A stretch of DNA of 64,000 nucleotides from an uncultured Acidobacteriota bacterium (GTDB lineage Bacteria > Acidobacteriota > Blastocatellia > RBC074): positions 1-64,000 of the forward strand of contig CADECP010000020.1 in the NCBI GenBank assembly GCA_902825875.1, given 5' to 3'. Under the pieces are notes generated by a model. It searched no databases. It had not been told where the DNA came from and worked only from the letters and a program-made list of their open reading frames with translations. The position numbers and the translations under genes were made by a program. Positions 55,699 to 64,000 of the stretch are shown here, in pieces; position 1 is the first letter of the stretch, and each line of letters starts with the position of its first letter.

Positions 55699-56076
55699 AT
55701 GCAAAACGTAACTTCATCATTACCTACCATCCTGCGTTGGGGAGCGCGCGTTCTTGGCGGGGTGATCGTCTTGTTCTGGGGCTTTTTTCTGCTCGCGCAT
55801 TTATTCGGTGACGCTGGCAGCCCTTCCCGACCGCTGGTCTGGACTGATTACCTGAGTCTGGGCGCAATCATTGTCGCAGTCATCGGCTTGGCCGTCGCCT
55901 GGAAATGGGAACTGTTGGGCGCTGTCATTTCGCTGATCGCGTTTGGCGTTGTTGCCGCCGTCAACTGGCGAGTGGCAATCTTTCCCGGCACGCTGATTCC
56001 GATTACGGCGCTGCTCTTTCTGGCTTCATGGTGGCTTCATCGCTCACCACAAACCAACGACGCTTTTGTTCAGTAA
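55699..56076 (+). CDS. Small multi-pass membrane protein, unknown
   Basis: Protein of 125 residues with four hydrophobic helices: VLGGVIVLFWGFFLLAHLF, LSLGAIIVAVIGLAVAW, ELLGAVISLIAFGVVAA and LIPITALLFLASWWL. AGGAGG lies about seven bases before the ATG. The family is not recognised with certainty; similar small proteins are annotated as membrane proteins of unknown function in several phyla. It begins 16 bases after the sulfatase remnant, and its strong ribosome-binding site suggests it is a functional gene. Confidence 0.7.
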   Translation: MQNVTSSLPTILRWGARVLGGVIVLFWGFFLLAHLFGDAGSPSRPLVWTDYLSLGAIIVAVIGLAVAWKWELLGAVISLIAFGVVAAVNWRVAIFPGTLIPITALLFLASWWLHRSPQTNDAFVQ

Positions 56077-56180
56077 CAGTTAGGGTGTTTTCGTCCGCCA
56101 AATCGGGAAAAATCGAGTATATTGACCGCCAAAGCGAGCTTGAGTGTTTTGAATAAGTCGCCAATCAGAGAGAGGCTTTT

Positions 56181-56432
56181 ATGACAGAACTAACGATGCA
56201 GTTGGACGATGACGTTTTTTCAGCCTTGCGGCGCGCACCGGATGAATTTATCCGAGAGATGCGACTGGCTGCCGCGATTCATTGGTATGAACGCGGCGAA
56301 ATCTCCCAGGAAAAAGCAGCCCAAATTTCCAACCTGGACCGTACAGACTTTCTGCTGGCTCTTAGCCGCCGAGGTGAAAACGCATTTGTGGTGGATTTTG
56401 ACGACCTGAAAAAGGAGATGGAACGTGGCTGA
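56181..56432 (+). CDS. UPF0175 family antitoxin
   Basis: Protein of 83 residues with the UPF0175 pattern: FIREMRLAAAIHWYERGEISQEKAAQISNLDRTDFLLALSRRG, a helix-turn-helix-like DNA-binding part, and a C-terminal FVVDFDDLKKEMERG. It overlaps the following DUF3368 gene by eight bases, the usual arrangement of this toxin-antitoxin type. GAGAGG lies upstream of the ATG. Confidence 0.87.
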   Translation: MTELTMQLDDDVFSALRRAPDEFIREMRLAAAIHWYERGEISQEKAAQISNLDRTDFLLALSRRGENAFVVDFDDLKKEMERG

Positions 56433-56910
56433 ACGTCCGGCGGTTAATGCCTCGCCAATGATCTATCTTTCAAGAGCAGGTCTGCTTGATCTTCTGCAAC
56501 TGCTTGCGCCAGAAATCGTCGTTCCTAATGCTGTAGCGACTGAGATCCTGCAACGCGGCCAAAGCGATCCAACCGCTCAAGCTCTCAATCAAACTATCTG
56601 GTTATCCATCGTCCAAACTCCGCCTGTCCCCGCCTCGATCCAGGCCTGGGGGCTTGGATTGGGTGAATCCTCCGTGCTTGCCTGGGGCTATGCCAATCCT
56701 GGGACCGAAGTCATCCTTGATGATCTGGCGGCGCGACGCTGTGCAACAGCACACAGTATTCCAGTACGAGGAACTTTAGGTTTGGTGCTCACAGCCAAAC
56801 AGCGCAGAGTTATTTCGGCAGCGCGCCCGGTTCTCCTGCAACTTCGCCAAGCAGGAATGTACTTGTCTGATCGAGTGATGAATCAAGCTTTGGCAATGGT
56901 CGGAGAATGA
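56425..56910 (+). CDS. DUF3368 PIN-like toxin
   Basis: Protein of 161 residues starting with GTG inside the antitoxin gene. Family parts: AVNASPMIYLSRAGLLDLLQ, IVVPNAVATEIL, LGLGESSVLAWGYANPGTEVILDDLAARRCA, and a C-terminal helix bundle. The opening acidic residue of ordinary PIN domains is an asparagine here (NASP), as in many DUF3368 members. It should be an RNase toxin neutralised by the UPF0175 protein before it. Confidence 0.87.
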   Translation: MAERPAVNASPMIYLSRAGLLDLLQLLAPEIVVPNAVATEILQRGQSDPTAQALNQTIWLSIVQTPPVPASIQAWGLGLGESSVLAWGYANPGTEVILDDLAARRCATAHSIPVRGTLGLVLTAKQRRVISAARPVLLQLRQAGMYLSDRVMNQALAMVGE

Positions 56911-56938
56911 TGAATCAGCAGGAAAGCTTACAAACACC

Positions 56939-58429
56939 ATGCCCGACACATCTCCTATCAATTATCACCCACTACGCCAACCAACACGCCGCGAATTTCT
57001 GTGGCAAGCAGGCGGCGGGCTTGGCGGGTTGGTGCTGGCTTCGATGCTGGCGAACGAAAACGCTTTAGCTCAAAGCGGCCCAAACAAGAAACTGCATCAT
57101 CCGGCCAAAGCCAAACGCGTCGTGCAGTTTTTCATGGCCGGAGCGGCCAGCCACATTGACCTGTTTGATTTCAAACCTGAACTGATCAAACGTCACGGCC
57201 AGCCGAGCGATTTCGGCGAACACGTCGAAGCCTTTCAAGACGGGCTTGGCCCGTGGTTGCGACCTGTCTGGGATTTCAAACCGTATGGCCAGACCGGCAA
57301 GATGCTGGGCGAACCGGTCGCCGCGCTCGGCAACGTTGTGGATGACATCGCTTTCGTTCACAACATGGTCAGCAAATCCGGTGTTCACAGCACGGCGACT
57401 TTGCTGCAAGCGACGGGATTTCTGCTGCCAGGTTTTCCCGGAGCCGGTTGCTGGGTCAGTTACGGCTTGGGTTCGATGAATGACAACCTGCCGACTTTTG
57501 TCGTCATGCCCGATCACCGCGGCATGCCGTCGAACGGAGTCAAAAACTGGGACGCAGCGTTTTTGCCCGCTGAACACAGCGGCACAATGATTTTTCCCGG
57601 CACGGAAGCTCCTGTCGCCGATCTGTTCCCGCACAAATCCGCCAAATACATCTCACCGCAAAGCGAAGCCGCCGCGCAAAAGCTGATGGCGGAAATCAAT
57701 CACGCTCACGCCGCCAAGCGCGAAGGCGATCAGCGATTGGAAGGCCGCATTCGCAGTTACGAACTTGCCGCCAAGATGCAATTGGCCGCGCCCGAAGCCT
57801 TGAATCTGAAAGCCGAGCCGGAACACGTGTTGAAGCTTTACGGGCTGGATCGTGGCGCGCGCGAATGGCCGAAGGAAATCAACGACGACGAAGAGACGTT
57901 TCACTTCGCGCAAAAATGCCTGACGGCGAGGCGCTTGCTGGAACGCGGCGTGCGCTTCATTCAAATCTGGAGCGGCAACGACAACAGCTTTCCTCGGCGC
58001 AATTGGGATTCGCACGAAAACATCAAACAGGATCACGGGCCACTTGCGACAGGCATGGCTCGCGGATGCGCGGCCTTCATTCAGGATTTGAAACAACGCG
58101 GCTTGCTGGAAGACACAATCATTTTGTGGACGACCGAATTTGGCCGTATGCCTTCCAGTCAGGGCGGCACCGGGCGCGACCACAATCCGTTTTGCTTCAC
58201 GAACTGGCTCTGCGGCGGAGGCATCAAAGGCGGCGTGACTTATGGCGAAAGCGACGAATTCGGCTACAAACCGTTGGATCGCAAACGCCCGACCGAGGTG
58301 TACGACATTCACGCGACGATCATGCACCTGCTGGGCATAGACCACGAAGAACTGACGGTTTACCACAACGGCATCCAACGCCGCCTGACCGATGTGCATG
58401 GCCGCGTCCTCAAACCGCTGCTGGACTGA
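56939..58429 (+). CDS. DUF1501 domain protein with Tat signal
   Basis: Protein of 496 residues. The N-terminus has a twin-arginine signal (TRREFLWQAGGGLGGLVLASML). DUF1501 hallmarks follow: KRVVQFFMAGAASHIDLFDFKPEL, HSTATLLQATGF, VVMPDHRGMPSNGVKNWDAAFLPAEHSGT, FHFAQKCLTARRLLERGVRFIQIW, and TTEFGRMPSSQGGTGRDHNPF. The fold is alkaline-phosphatase/sulfatase-like. Its usual partner, a DUF1553 cytochrome-type gene, is absent here. The substrate is unknown, though the family is common in acidobacteria and planctomycetes alongside sulfatases. It starts 28 bases after the DUF3368 toxin. Confidence 0.9.
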   Translation: MPDTSPINYHPLRQPTRREFLWQAGGGLGGLVLASMLANENALAQSGPNKKLHHPAKAKRVVQFFMAGAASHIDLFDFKPELIKRHGQPSDFGEHVEAFQDGLGPWLRPVWDFKPYGQTGKMLGEPVAALGNVVDDIAFVHNMVSKSGVHSTATLLQATGFLLPGFPGAGCWVSYGLGSMNDNLPTFVVMPDHRGMPSNGVKNWDAAFLPAEHSGTMIFPGTEAPVADLFPHKSAKYISPQSEAAAQKLMAEINHAHAAKREGDQRLEGRIRSYELAAKMQLAAPEALNLKAEPEHVLKLYGLDRGAREWPKEINDDEETFHFAQKCLTARRLLERGVRFIQIWSGNDNSFPRRNWDSHENIKQDHGPLATGMARGCAAFIQDLKQRGLLEDTIILWTTEFGRMPSSQGGTGRDHNPFCFTNWLCGGGIKGGVTYGESDEFGYKPLDRKRPTEVYDIHATIMHLLGIDHEELTVYHNGIQRRLTDVHGRVLKPLLD

Positions 58430-58714
58430 GCAATTCATGCCCAAATGGATATAAATGGATATTCGCGGCTCGAAATAGATAGCTCGCGGCTTACGGTGAA
58501 GAGGTGCCTTGCTGAACTGGTCAGGCGCAGTTCATGGGCAAGGCCGGGGAGCTTGGTATGAACCGTCATTCCCTGGCTGATCCCATCGCCAGTCTGGCTC
58601 GACTCGCCTTCCTTAGCCCATAGAGTTTCTTCGCGGCTGGCATCTATTCCTGAAACAAAAGCACGCTGCTGAATCCGGCACAGATTTGTACAAGTAGGTT
58701 GGCGGATGTTGCCA
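58430..58714. other. Intergenic region with a structured hairpin, unassigned
   Basis: No convincing gene. At 58443-58462 a 10-base AAATGGATAT-like unit occurs twice. A strong hairpin follows: CCTTGC and TGAACTG (58507-58519) pair with CAGTTCA and GCAAGG (58528-58543), with a 3-base bulge. The downstream 170 bases contain further GC-rich complementary pieces. This may be an RNA element or a remnant of a mobile element; I cannot assign it. Confidence 0.35.
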
Positions 58715-59566
58715 CTATCTGACAATAGTCATTGTCTGGGCATCGAAAGACTCCTGGAAATCCTTAGGGAGAGGAGCTATGGCGAAGGGGTTGAGGTACA
58801 AATTCATGTGGTACGAAATCTCCAACCAATTATTTTCAATCCAAAAGATTCCCACACCTCCTAAATTTTCATAGTGGTCATCAGTAAAGCAGCCACATCT
58901 TCCTATTGTGTACAGGCTCTCTCTGGCGTGCATTTCAGTGCCATGCCTCAATTCCCAAAAGAGGTCGTCTACAATGATCAGCAAATTAGCCTTGTTCGGC
59001 AAGAATTTCTCATAAGCTTTATCTAGAATGAATTGTATTCGCTCCCAAGGAGCTACATTCCTAGTCTCCAAATGAATATGTTTAGGCCGTCTTTTTCTAT
59101 CTCCCCTTTTTTCTTCTTCCGAAAGTTCTCCCTCCCAACCAGGACTTTTTACTTCGACAAAGATTTCCGAACCGGAGGGAGACTGTAATAGAAATTCACC
59201 TTTTTTTTCATCCAAGCCAACTGGCTCCCATTCCGTAATCGTGAGCTTATTTCTTTGAAAGTGAAGGGCAGTACGCAGTTCTACCAAAACAGAGTCTCGT
59301 TGGCTTAGAGTACCAAGTAACGCACGCCAGTAATGTTTTAGCCTTCCAGCCTCAAGTGCAAATCTAAGAAGGTTTTCTAATTCGTTGGCATAAAGCTGGG
59401 AAGACGGATATTCATCTTCTTTACGCCAAAGAAAGTCACTGATAAGAGCAGAAGCCAGAGGCCCTAGACTAACCTCTGCTGAACCACGCCTTATTATCAT
59501 CTTGTATTCCTCATAAAAGTGCTTGCAGTTTTTTCGTCTACCAAGCAAAGACGAACTGCTCCTCAT
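58715..59566 (-). CDS. AT-rich hypothetical gene, nuclease-like motif
   Basis: Frame of 283 residues; a shorter start near 59500 (MIIRRGSAE) is possible. Base use is clearly more AT-rich than in every neighbour, with many A/T-ending codons. I do not recognise the family. The segment GEFLLQSPSGSEIFVEVKSPGWEGEL (about residues 124-149) looks like the core of a PD-(D/E)XK nuclease, with EVK in the expected place, and a later ANLLIIVDDLFWEL strand resembles fold elements of such proteins. It begins 10 bases after the PIN toxin gene stop on the same strand, so it may be part of that cassette. Horizontal transfer is likely by composition. Confidence 0.55.
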   Translation of the reverse strand: MRSSSSLLGRRKNCKHFYEEYKMIIRRGSAEVSLGPLASALISDFLWRKEDEYPSSQLYANELENLLRFALEAGRLKHYWRALLGTLSQRDSVLVELRTALHFQRNKLTITEWEPVGLDEKKGEFLLQSPSGSEIFVEVKSPGWEGELSEEEKRGDRKRRPKHIHLETRNVAPWERIQFILDKAYEKFLPNKANLLIIVDDLFWELRHGTEMHARESLYTIGRCGCFTDDHYENLGGVGIFWIENNWLEISYHMNLYLNPFAIAPLPKDFQESFDAQTMTIVR

Positions 59567-59576
59567 CGGCGCTGCT

Positions 59577-60005
59577 TCAATAAACTTGATCCACCCAATT
59601 CTGAATCTTCGCGGCTGGCATCAAGTCTCGGAAATCATCCACATTTCGCGTGACCACAATATCGCCGCTGGCCAACGCCATCGCAGCAATCATAACGTCG
59701 GAGTATCGCTTTCGTGTGCTCACACGCTGCCGCAATGCCATCAATTCCGCCACTGCTTTTTCGTCCATATAAACGGTTTGATAGAGCGAAAGGAATTGCT
59801 GGGCTGCCAGTAGGCGTTCCTGCTCCCGTAAAAGGTTTTCGGGTTCGGCCTTGAGGTAGGCATCGAAACGCCCGCGCAATTGCTCGATCACTACGACAAA
59901 GGGAATCGCAAGCCGTTCAGCCGGAACGCGGGCGAGATTGCGCGTCATCGTAGGATGTTTGGCGGTGTAATACCGCAGGATGTTAGAGTCGAGCAGGTAT
60001 CTCAT
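59577..60005 (-). CDS. VapC-type PIN domain toxin
   Basis: Protein of 142 residues with PIN signatures: Asp6 in YLLDSNILRYY, Glu in VVVIEQLRGRF, Asp in KRYSDVMIAAMAL and Asp in VTRNVDDFRDL. It starts four bases after the stop of its antitoxin gene. It should be an RNase active on tRNA, rRNA or mRNA. It belongs to a different subgroup from the PIN toxin at 41798-42241. Confidence 0.88.
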   Translation of the reverse strand: MRYLLDSNILRYYTAKHPTMTRNLARVPAERLAIPFVVVIEQLRGRFDAYLKAEPENLLREQERLLAAQQFLSLYQTVYMDEKAVAELMALRQRVSTRKRYSDVMIAAMALASGDIVVTRNVDDFRDLMPAAKIQNWVDQVY

Positions 60006-60009
60006 CGGC

Positions 60010-60237
60010 TTAAGGTTGAGAGACGGCTAAAGTGTTGGCGAGAGTTTCCTGGTCGCGCAGTCGTTCGATTTCATCAAAGACTTCCAGCGCGCCGGGATCA
60101 TCGGCGAAGATTCCGTAAAACTTGTGCCCTTGTGCAAGCACACGCGCCTCTAATTCAGCCAAGTCGTGTTGAGGCATCGTACTGCCATTCTGAACTTTGC
60201 TTGCCACAGCATCAGGAGTCGTCAATATCACTTCCAT
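60010..60237 (-). CDS. Putative antitoxin of the second PIN pair
   Basis: About 75 residues from ATG 60237, with AGGTG six bases upstream; the longer frame to 60411 crosses an inverted repeat. MEVILTTPDAVASKVQNGST is the opening, followed by an acidic helix-rich part (DLAELEARVLAQGHKFYGIFADDPGALEVFDEIERLR). The family is not recognised, but its size, acidity and position directly before a PIN toxin gene support the call. Confidence 0.65.
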   Translation of the reverse strand: MEVILTTPDAVASKVQNGSTMPQHDLAELEARVLAQGHKFYGIFADDPGALEVFDEIERLRDQETLANTLAVSQP

Positions 60238-60323
60238 AATTTCACCTCGTGCGCGTAAGCATACTGCGAATTTGCGAGCGGCGGCAATGCACCAAGACTT
60301 CTTTTCAACTGCAAGCAATCTCG

Positions 60324-60427
60324 TGTCAGTAGCCCGACTGTAAAGGAGGGTGCGTTCGGCATTGCGCTGTTCGGCCAGAACTGGCGAATTGCCGAGCTTG
60401 CCCTTGCTCACGCGCGGGCTACTGACA
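60324..60427. repeat. Inverted repeat between the acylase and the antitoxin gene
   Basis: Perfect 13-base arms, TGTCAGTAGCCCG (60324-60336) and its complement (60415-60427), surround about 78 bases with further GC-rich complementary pieces. Nothing else is seen in this 215-base gap. Confidence 0.55.
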
Positions 60428-60452
60428 TGTCAGCAGCCACGAACGGTTTGGC

Positions 60453-62867
60453 TTATTTCCCGCTCGACACCTTCTTTGTCTTCAGATTCGGGTCGGATTT
60501 GATTTCGGCTTCGGTGAACAGAATCTTGCGCCACTTCTTGGCCGAAAAGAGTTCCGTCTGGTCGTAAGACTTTGGCGAAGCCGGGTCGCCCGATTGCGAG
60601 TACGTCAAAAACGCTTGCGCGCGCGGGCCGTTGGCCGTGAATTCCAACGCCATAATGAAGCTGGTTCCGACCGTGATCGGATACCCTTCTTTGGTCAGGT
60701 TGCGGCTGCCGCTGATGCGCGCCGGGCTGGTTTCCGGTTCCAGCGTCGTGCGATTGGTTCCGAAGCCTACGACGTTGGCGATGCCTTCATACGGACCGTC
60801 GCCGCCGTGAATCGGAATGCGTCCGCCGTTTTTGCCGCTGTATTGCAACTTGCCGAGCGGCGCATCTACGGCAAAGCCCGCTTGCTGCAACACGCGAACG
60901 GCTTTGGCCAGTTTCTGCAAGGTTTCGCCGTTTTGATCCTGTGTCATGGTGTGCGGCGAGTTGACCGAATCCGCTGCGTTGAAATCGCTGGCAAACAGTT
61001 TGCCTTTGCGCTGCGTGTCGGCGATGTCGTATTGCGTGATGAATTCACGCCACAGCACAGGGCCAACGCTGTCCACGTCGTATCGTCCATTCCAACCTGC
61101 CAACACCTGACAAGCCTTGCTCAAATCCACGCTCTGCCCGTCCAGGCTGACCGAAGAAGTCGTCTGACAGCGTTTGACCACTTCGGCGCGCAACAGTTCC
61201 GCAGACATGCTGCGATTGTTGACGGCGGCGGCGGCCAATTCGTCCAGCGTGAATTTGCCGTCTTTGCCCGAAGCTCCGTTGGCGCTGGTGTCGTCCAAAA
61301 TGACGGCGTTCATGCGCGTGCGCAAACTGCGCGGAGTTCCTTCCAATCCTTGCAGCGGCGAAAAGCCCGTCAGCAATTGATGCGGGTTCGCCAGCCAAAA
61401 ACTGTCGTTGGCATTGAAGACATAATCTTTGCGTTCCAGTTGCGGCATACGCGACCAGGGAATGACGCCTTCGCGGGTGGAAGGATCGCTGACGAACTCA
61501 TACAGCGAATCGCTGCCGTCCAGCAAAATCAAGCCGCGATCCCACGCGGTTTTGGTCAGCATGTCGCTGTCTTTGCGCTTCATCAGCGCGGCAATCGCTT
61601 CGGGTTTCAGGTTCGGCGTCGCCGAAGTGTCGGCGTACCAGGCGCGTCCGTCGGCGCTGGCGGCGATGGTGTTGATCCACGGAATGGCGTTGTATTTGGC
61701 GTGCGCCTGTTTGAATTCGTCCAGGCTGCGCGCCGCATTCATGGCTACGCGCTGAGCGTAAAACTGTGTGTTGTTGGCATTGGCGTCGCGCATGGTGACG
61801 GCGCGTTTCGGCGACCAACCGAATCCGGGCAGGTTCACAATCGGGCCGTAATGACTGAAAAACACGCGGCGTTCGATTTGTTTGGTCGTGCCGTCGTTTT
61901 GGCGAACGGCGACGCTGACGACCTTGCTGGTCATTTCGCGTTCTTTGCCGTCGTACAGATATTTGGTCGGATTGCCTTCGGCCAGATTCAGAGAATACAG
62001 CGTGAAACGTTTGCCCGCCGAAACCGTGTGCGTCCAGGCGACGGCGCTGTTGAATCCGATGGAAACGCCGGGCGAACCGAGCAAGCCCACGCCGTACACG
62101 TTCAATTTGCCGGGGATGACCAGATGCTTTTCCCAAAACCGGTTGCTGCCCGTCCACGGATAATGCGGATTGGCGACCAGCATGCCTTTGCCGCCAGCCG
62201 AACGGTCAGAGCCAATCGCCCAGCCATTGCTGGCCGTATCGGTTTCGGGCAAGGCGGCGTTGCGAAAGGCTTCGAGCGAAGTATTGACGGCGGTTTCTTT
62301 GGTCGGAGGCGCGGCAGTCGCAATCATATCGGCGAATTGCGTGCTGGTGACAACGACGCTCTGGTTGTATGCCAGCACATCCACGGCAGTGATTTCAAAA
62401 ACCCAGTCTTTGCCTTTGCACCAACCGCCTACGCCGTTGGCCGTGACTTCGCGCAGGTATTGGTTGTAACCGGCGGTGTAACCTTCGATTTGTTCACGAT
62501 GTTCTTTGGGCATTGCCGCAAACATGGCTTTCGCTTGGTCGTAAAGGCCGAGTGCTTTCATCGTCACGTCGCTGTTGAAGTGACGATTGTTTTCGCCCGC
62601 GCCGAAATACTTCGCGCGTTCACCGCGTGCTTTGATGACCTGATCGGCCAGCGAACACAGATGGTCTTGCGCAAACGCGTAACCTTCGCCAAAACCCAGG
62701 CTGCCCATGTCTTTGGCGGTGATGTGCGGGATGCCGTTGGTGGTGTGACGAATTTCGGCTTCGTACCGGGTTTGCGATTGCGTAGCGGTTCCGATCAATC
62801 CGGCGATCAAAATCAATCCGGCAATCAGCCAGAGTTTGCGAGTGGAGAAGATGGACAAAGCGCGCAT
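60453..62867 (-). CDS. Penicillin acylase family N-terminal nucleophile hydrolase (PvdQ-like)
   Basis: Protein of 804 residues with GGAGG eight bases before the ATG. The signal peptide spans about residues 10-30. The alpha part ([27 protein letters not shown]) ends before Ser213 in [12 protein letters not shown], the expected N-terminal serine nucleophile freed by self-cleavage. The beta part follows with [29 protein letters not shown] and a long C-terminal region. The layout matches acyl-homoserine-lactone and aculeacin-type acylases, which cut acyl amides in the periplasm. The real substrate (a signal molecule, siderophore precursor or lipopeptide) is not readable. Confidence 0.9.
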   Translation of the reverse strand: MRALSIFSTRKLWLIAGLILIAGLIGTATQSQTRYEAEIRHTTNGIPHITAKDMGSLGFGEGYAFAQDHLCSLADQVIKARGERAKYFGAGENNRHFNSDVTMKALGLYDQAKAMFAAMPKEHREQIEGYTAGYNQYLREVTANGVGGWCKGKDWVFEITAVDVLAYNQSVVVTSTQFADMIATAAPPTKETAVNTSLEAFRNAALPETDTASNGWAIGSDRSAGGKGMLVANPHYPWTGSNRFWEKHLVIPGKLNVYGVGLLGSPGVSIGFNSAVAWTHTVSAGKRFTLYSLNLAEGNPTKYLYDGKEREMTSKVVSVAVRQNDGTTKQIERRVFFSHYGPIVNLPGFGWSPKRAVTMRDANANNTQFYAQRVAMNAARSLDEFKQAHAKYNAIPWINTIAASADGRAWYADTSATPNLKPEAIAALMKRKDSDMLTKTAWDRGLILLDGSDSLYEFVSDPSTREGVIPWSRMPQLERKDYVFNANDSFWLANPHQLLTGFSPLQGLEGTPRSLRTRMNAVILDDTSANGASGKDGKFTLDELAAAAVNNRSMSAELLRAEVVKRCQTTSSVSLDGQSVDLSKACQVLAGWNGRYDVDSVGPVLWREFITQYDIADTQRKGKLFASDFNAADSVNSPHTMTQDQNGETLQKLAKAVRVLQQAGFAVDAPLGKLQYSGKNGGRIPIHGGDGPYEGIANVVGFGTNRTTLEPETSPARISGSRNLTKEGYPITVGTSFIMALEFTANGPRAQAFLTYSQSGDPASPKSYDQTELFSAKKWRKILFTEAEIKSDPNLKTKKVSSGK

Positions 62868-62893
62868 GAGTTAGCCTCCGAGTAGCTTGGTGG

Positions 62894-63793
62894 TTACTTT
62901 CGTTCGTTAAGTGCTGGCCCGACGGGCCATTCGGTCTTTGGGCGGAAATTGTAGGGCAAAAAGTGTTGATCAATCGTGGCGTTGTTCCAGCGCGACACCA
63001 AAGCCATACGACGTTTGGTCAGCAACGTCAGTGGATCAATCAGCCGCGAAAAGTTGACGAAGTCATTCCACGAACCGGTGAACTTCGTTGGCCAGTTCAA
63101 CCTCTTTGCCAATGGATGGTCAATCAGACGACGACCTTCAGTGCTGAGTTTGCGGAACGTCCCTTCGTTGTATTGCTTCAGTGTAATTGGTTGGCCGGTT
63201 GGGTAATACTTTCGTTCGGCGTCGCCCGCGTCGGCTTTCAACGTCATGATTTCCCAACCCGCCAACAGCGAACCGTGCTTGCCCCATTGCACATTGACGC
63301 GCGGACGCATTCCGTTTCGCCGGGCATCGTCCAACGCGGCTTCTTCGCCCGCCAAAATCCGTCCGTGAAAATACGACCAGACGTTTTCCAGCCGCAGCTT
63401 GTCGGCGGAATACTGTACCCAGATTAATTCGTGATCGCAGGGGTCGTTGTCTTCTGGGAAGTCAATGTCGTCTTCCCAAAAGAAGTGGTACGCGATCAGC
63501 CGTTCGGTCGGGTGAAGTATGACCGCGAAATCCTTGAGCGGGAAAAACTCCGTCGGCGTCGTGTACAAACGCGGAGCAAAACGCCGCGCAAGTTGCCAAT
63601 CTTCGGCGGTCAATTCTCGCGGCGGATCCAGCGCCAACACCGCGGCGTATTCCTTGCTGGCTTCGTCCAACGAACGGCGTTCGTGATGCGCGAAGCCGCG
63701 TTGATGATGCGTTGCGGCGGTTTCCTGCGCCAAAGCACTCAGCGCAACGGCGCAGAACAAACACGCGAACAAAAGAGCGAAACAATTTTTCAT
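62894..63793 (-). CDS. Secreted hypothetical protein with a TPR-like start
   Basis: About 299 residues from ATG 63793; ATG 63805 would add four. A signal peptide (about 3-22) is followed by HHQRGFAHHERRSLDEASKEYAAVLALDPP, which reads like one tetratricopeptide unit. The rest has aromatic and charged stretches (LIAYHFFWEDDIDFPEDNDPCDHELIWVQYS, HGRILAGEEAALDDARR). I do not recognise a family. It lies 26 bases upstream of the acylase on the same strand and may be cotranscribed. A hairpin repeat lies just before its start. Confidence 0.6.
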   Translation of the reverse strand: MKNCFALLFACLFCAVALSALAQETAATHHQRGFAHHERRSLDEASKEYAAVLALDPPRELTAEDWQLARRFAPRLYTTPTEFFPLKDFAVILHPTERLIAYHFFWEDDIDFPEDNDPCDHELIWVQYSADKLRLENVWSYFHGRILAGEEAALDDARRNGMRPRVNVQWGKHGSLLAGWEIMTLKADAGDAERKYYPTGQPITLKQYNEGTFRKLSTEGRRLIDHPLAKRLNWPTKFTGSWNDFVNFSRLIDPLTLLTKRRMALVSRWNNATIDQHFLPYNFRPKTEWPVGPALNERK

Positions 63794-63807
63794 AATGCTT
63801 TGCACCA

Positions 63808-63855
63808 GGGAGCGCAGACAGCTTCATCAGTCGCAGGCGAGACGCCTGCGCTCCC
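63808..63855. repeat. Nested hairpin of the GCRGGCG/CGCCYGC family
   Basis: Outer arms GGGAGCGCAG (63808-63817) and CTGCGCTCCC (63846-63855) enclose an inner stem, GCAGGCG (63833-63839) with CGCCTGC (63843-63849). The inner part matches the element at 20954-20976 apart from transitions. Confidence 0.6.
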
Positions 63856-63859
63856 GGCG

Positions 63860-64000
63860 TTATTTCCCATCTACCGAAAACGCCAGCAGCGCGTTGCCGG
63901 GCATGCCGATGATTCTGCCGTAACCGGAATTGATGTACAGAATGCCGTTGGCAATCGTTGCGCCTCCGGCGTCAATCGTGCCGCCTTTGGCTTGTTTGCC
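63860..64000 (-). CDS. PQQ-binding propeller protein, C-terminal end (partial)
   Basis: The frame runs off the right edge; the stop is at 63860-63862. The 46 residues present contain GGTIDAGGATIANGILYINSGYG and PGNALLAFSVDGK, the usual closing blade of PQQ-dependent dehydrogenases of the polyvinyl-alcohol dehydrogenase type. The rest of the gene lies outside the window, so the enzyme class is a reading of this end only. Confidence 0.72.
   Translation of the reverse strand, partial: GKQAKGGTIDAGGATIANGILYINSGYGRIIGMPGNALLAFSVDGK

Noticed and set aside
58435-58725. Minus-strand frame of 96 codons
   Set aside because: It covers the hairpin region, has no recognisable domain and no good ribosome-binding site; it is more likely non-coding.
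60594-62885. A 763-codon open frame on the plus strand opposite the acylase gene
   Set aside because: It mirrors the codon bias of the acylase gene, has no start context or recognisable domain, and the minus-strand protein has clear family motifs and a good ribosome-binding site.

Overview
The window looks like a chromosomal piece of an acidobacterium, most likely of the Blastocatellia type. Two secreted proteins end in the acidobacterial TIGR03437 C-terminal domain. There are paired carboxypeptidase-regulatory-like proteins, Uma2 nucleases, a DUF1501 protein, several sulfatases, and a Gram-negative outer-membrane machinery (TamB/Omp85, Wza). This placement is inferred from protein families; no rRNA or tRNA gene was seen.

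Layout. 1-2531 is the end of a large multidomain secreted protein, followed by a terminator and an MHS-type transporter. 4210-4444 is an amplified palindromic repeat. 4470-6947 (minus) holds a small membrane protein, CorA, a secreted protein and a zinc-ribbon membrane protein. 7036-13758 (minus) is one uninterrupted gene joining a TamB-like half to a TamA/BamA-like Omp85 half. 13948-17892 holds selB and a PQQ-type sugar dehydrogenase. 18179-25816 is an exopolysaccharide operon: Wzz-like protein, ExeA-like ATPase, BY-kinase, sugar transferase, Wza and a YCF48-like propeller. It runs by an ATGA overlap into tryptophan 2,3-dioxygenase and a HAD hydrolase.

27773-32621 (minus) is a TPR-CHAT protease, ECF sigma factor and membrane anti-sigma cassette. 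It lies between the kynA part and kynureninase. A PhyH oxygenase and two sulfatases follow on the plus strand. Next come an aquaglyceroporin flanked by two related repeats, an S9 peptidase, a PIN toxin pair, an N-acyl-D-amino-acid deacylase, a Uma2 protein and a 1724-residue repeat-rich surface protein. 50197-64000 holds two coupled carboxypeptidase-regulatory-like proteins, a second Uma2 protein, a CBM9-like protein, a sulfatase remnant, a UPF0175/DUF3368 pair, a DUF1501 protein, an AT-rich nuclease-like gene beside a second PIN pair, a PvdQ-type acylase, a secreted unknown and the tail of a PQQ-propeller protein.

The most unusual features are the TamB-Omp85 fusion, the TPR-CHAT/sigma/anti-sigma cassette (organised like the protease-sigma branch of type III-E CRISPR, but without CRISPR), and many short-period repeats. 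The repeats have periods of 7 or 9 bases, often form inverted repeats, and several sit directly in front of start codons. One heptamer tract lies inside the BY-kinase coding sequence, where a copy-number change would shift the frame.
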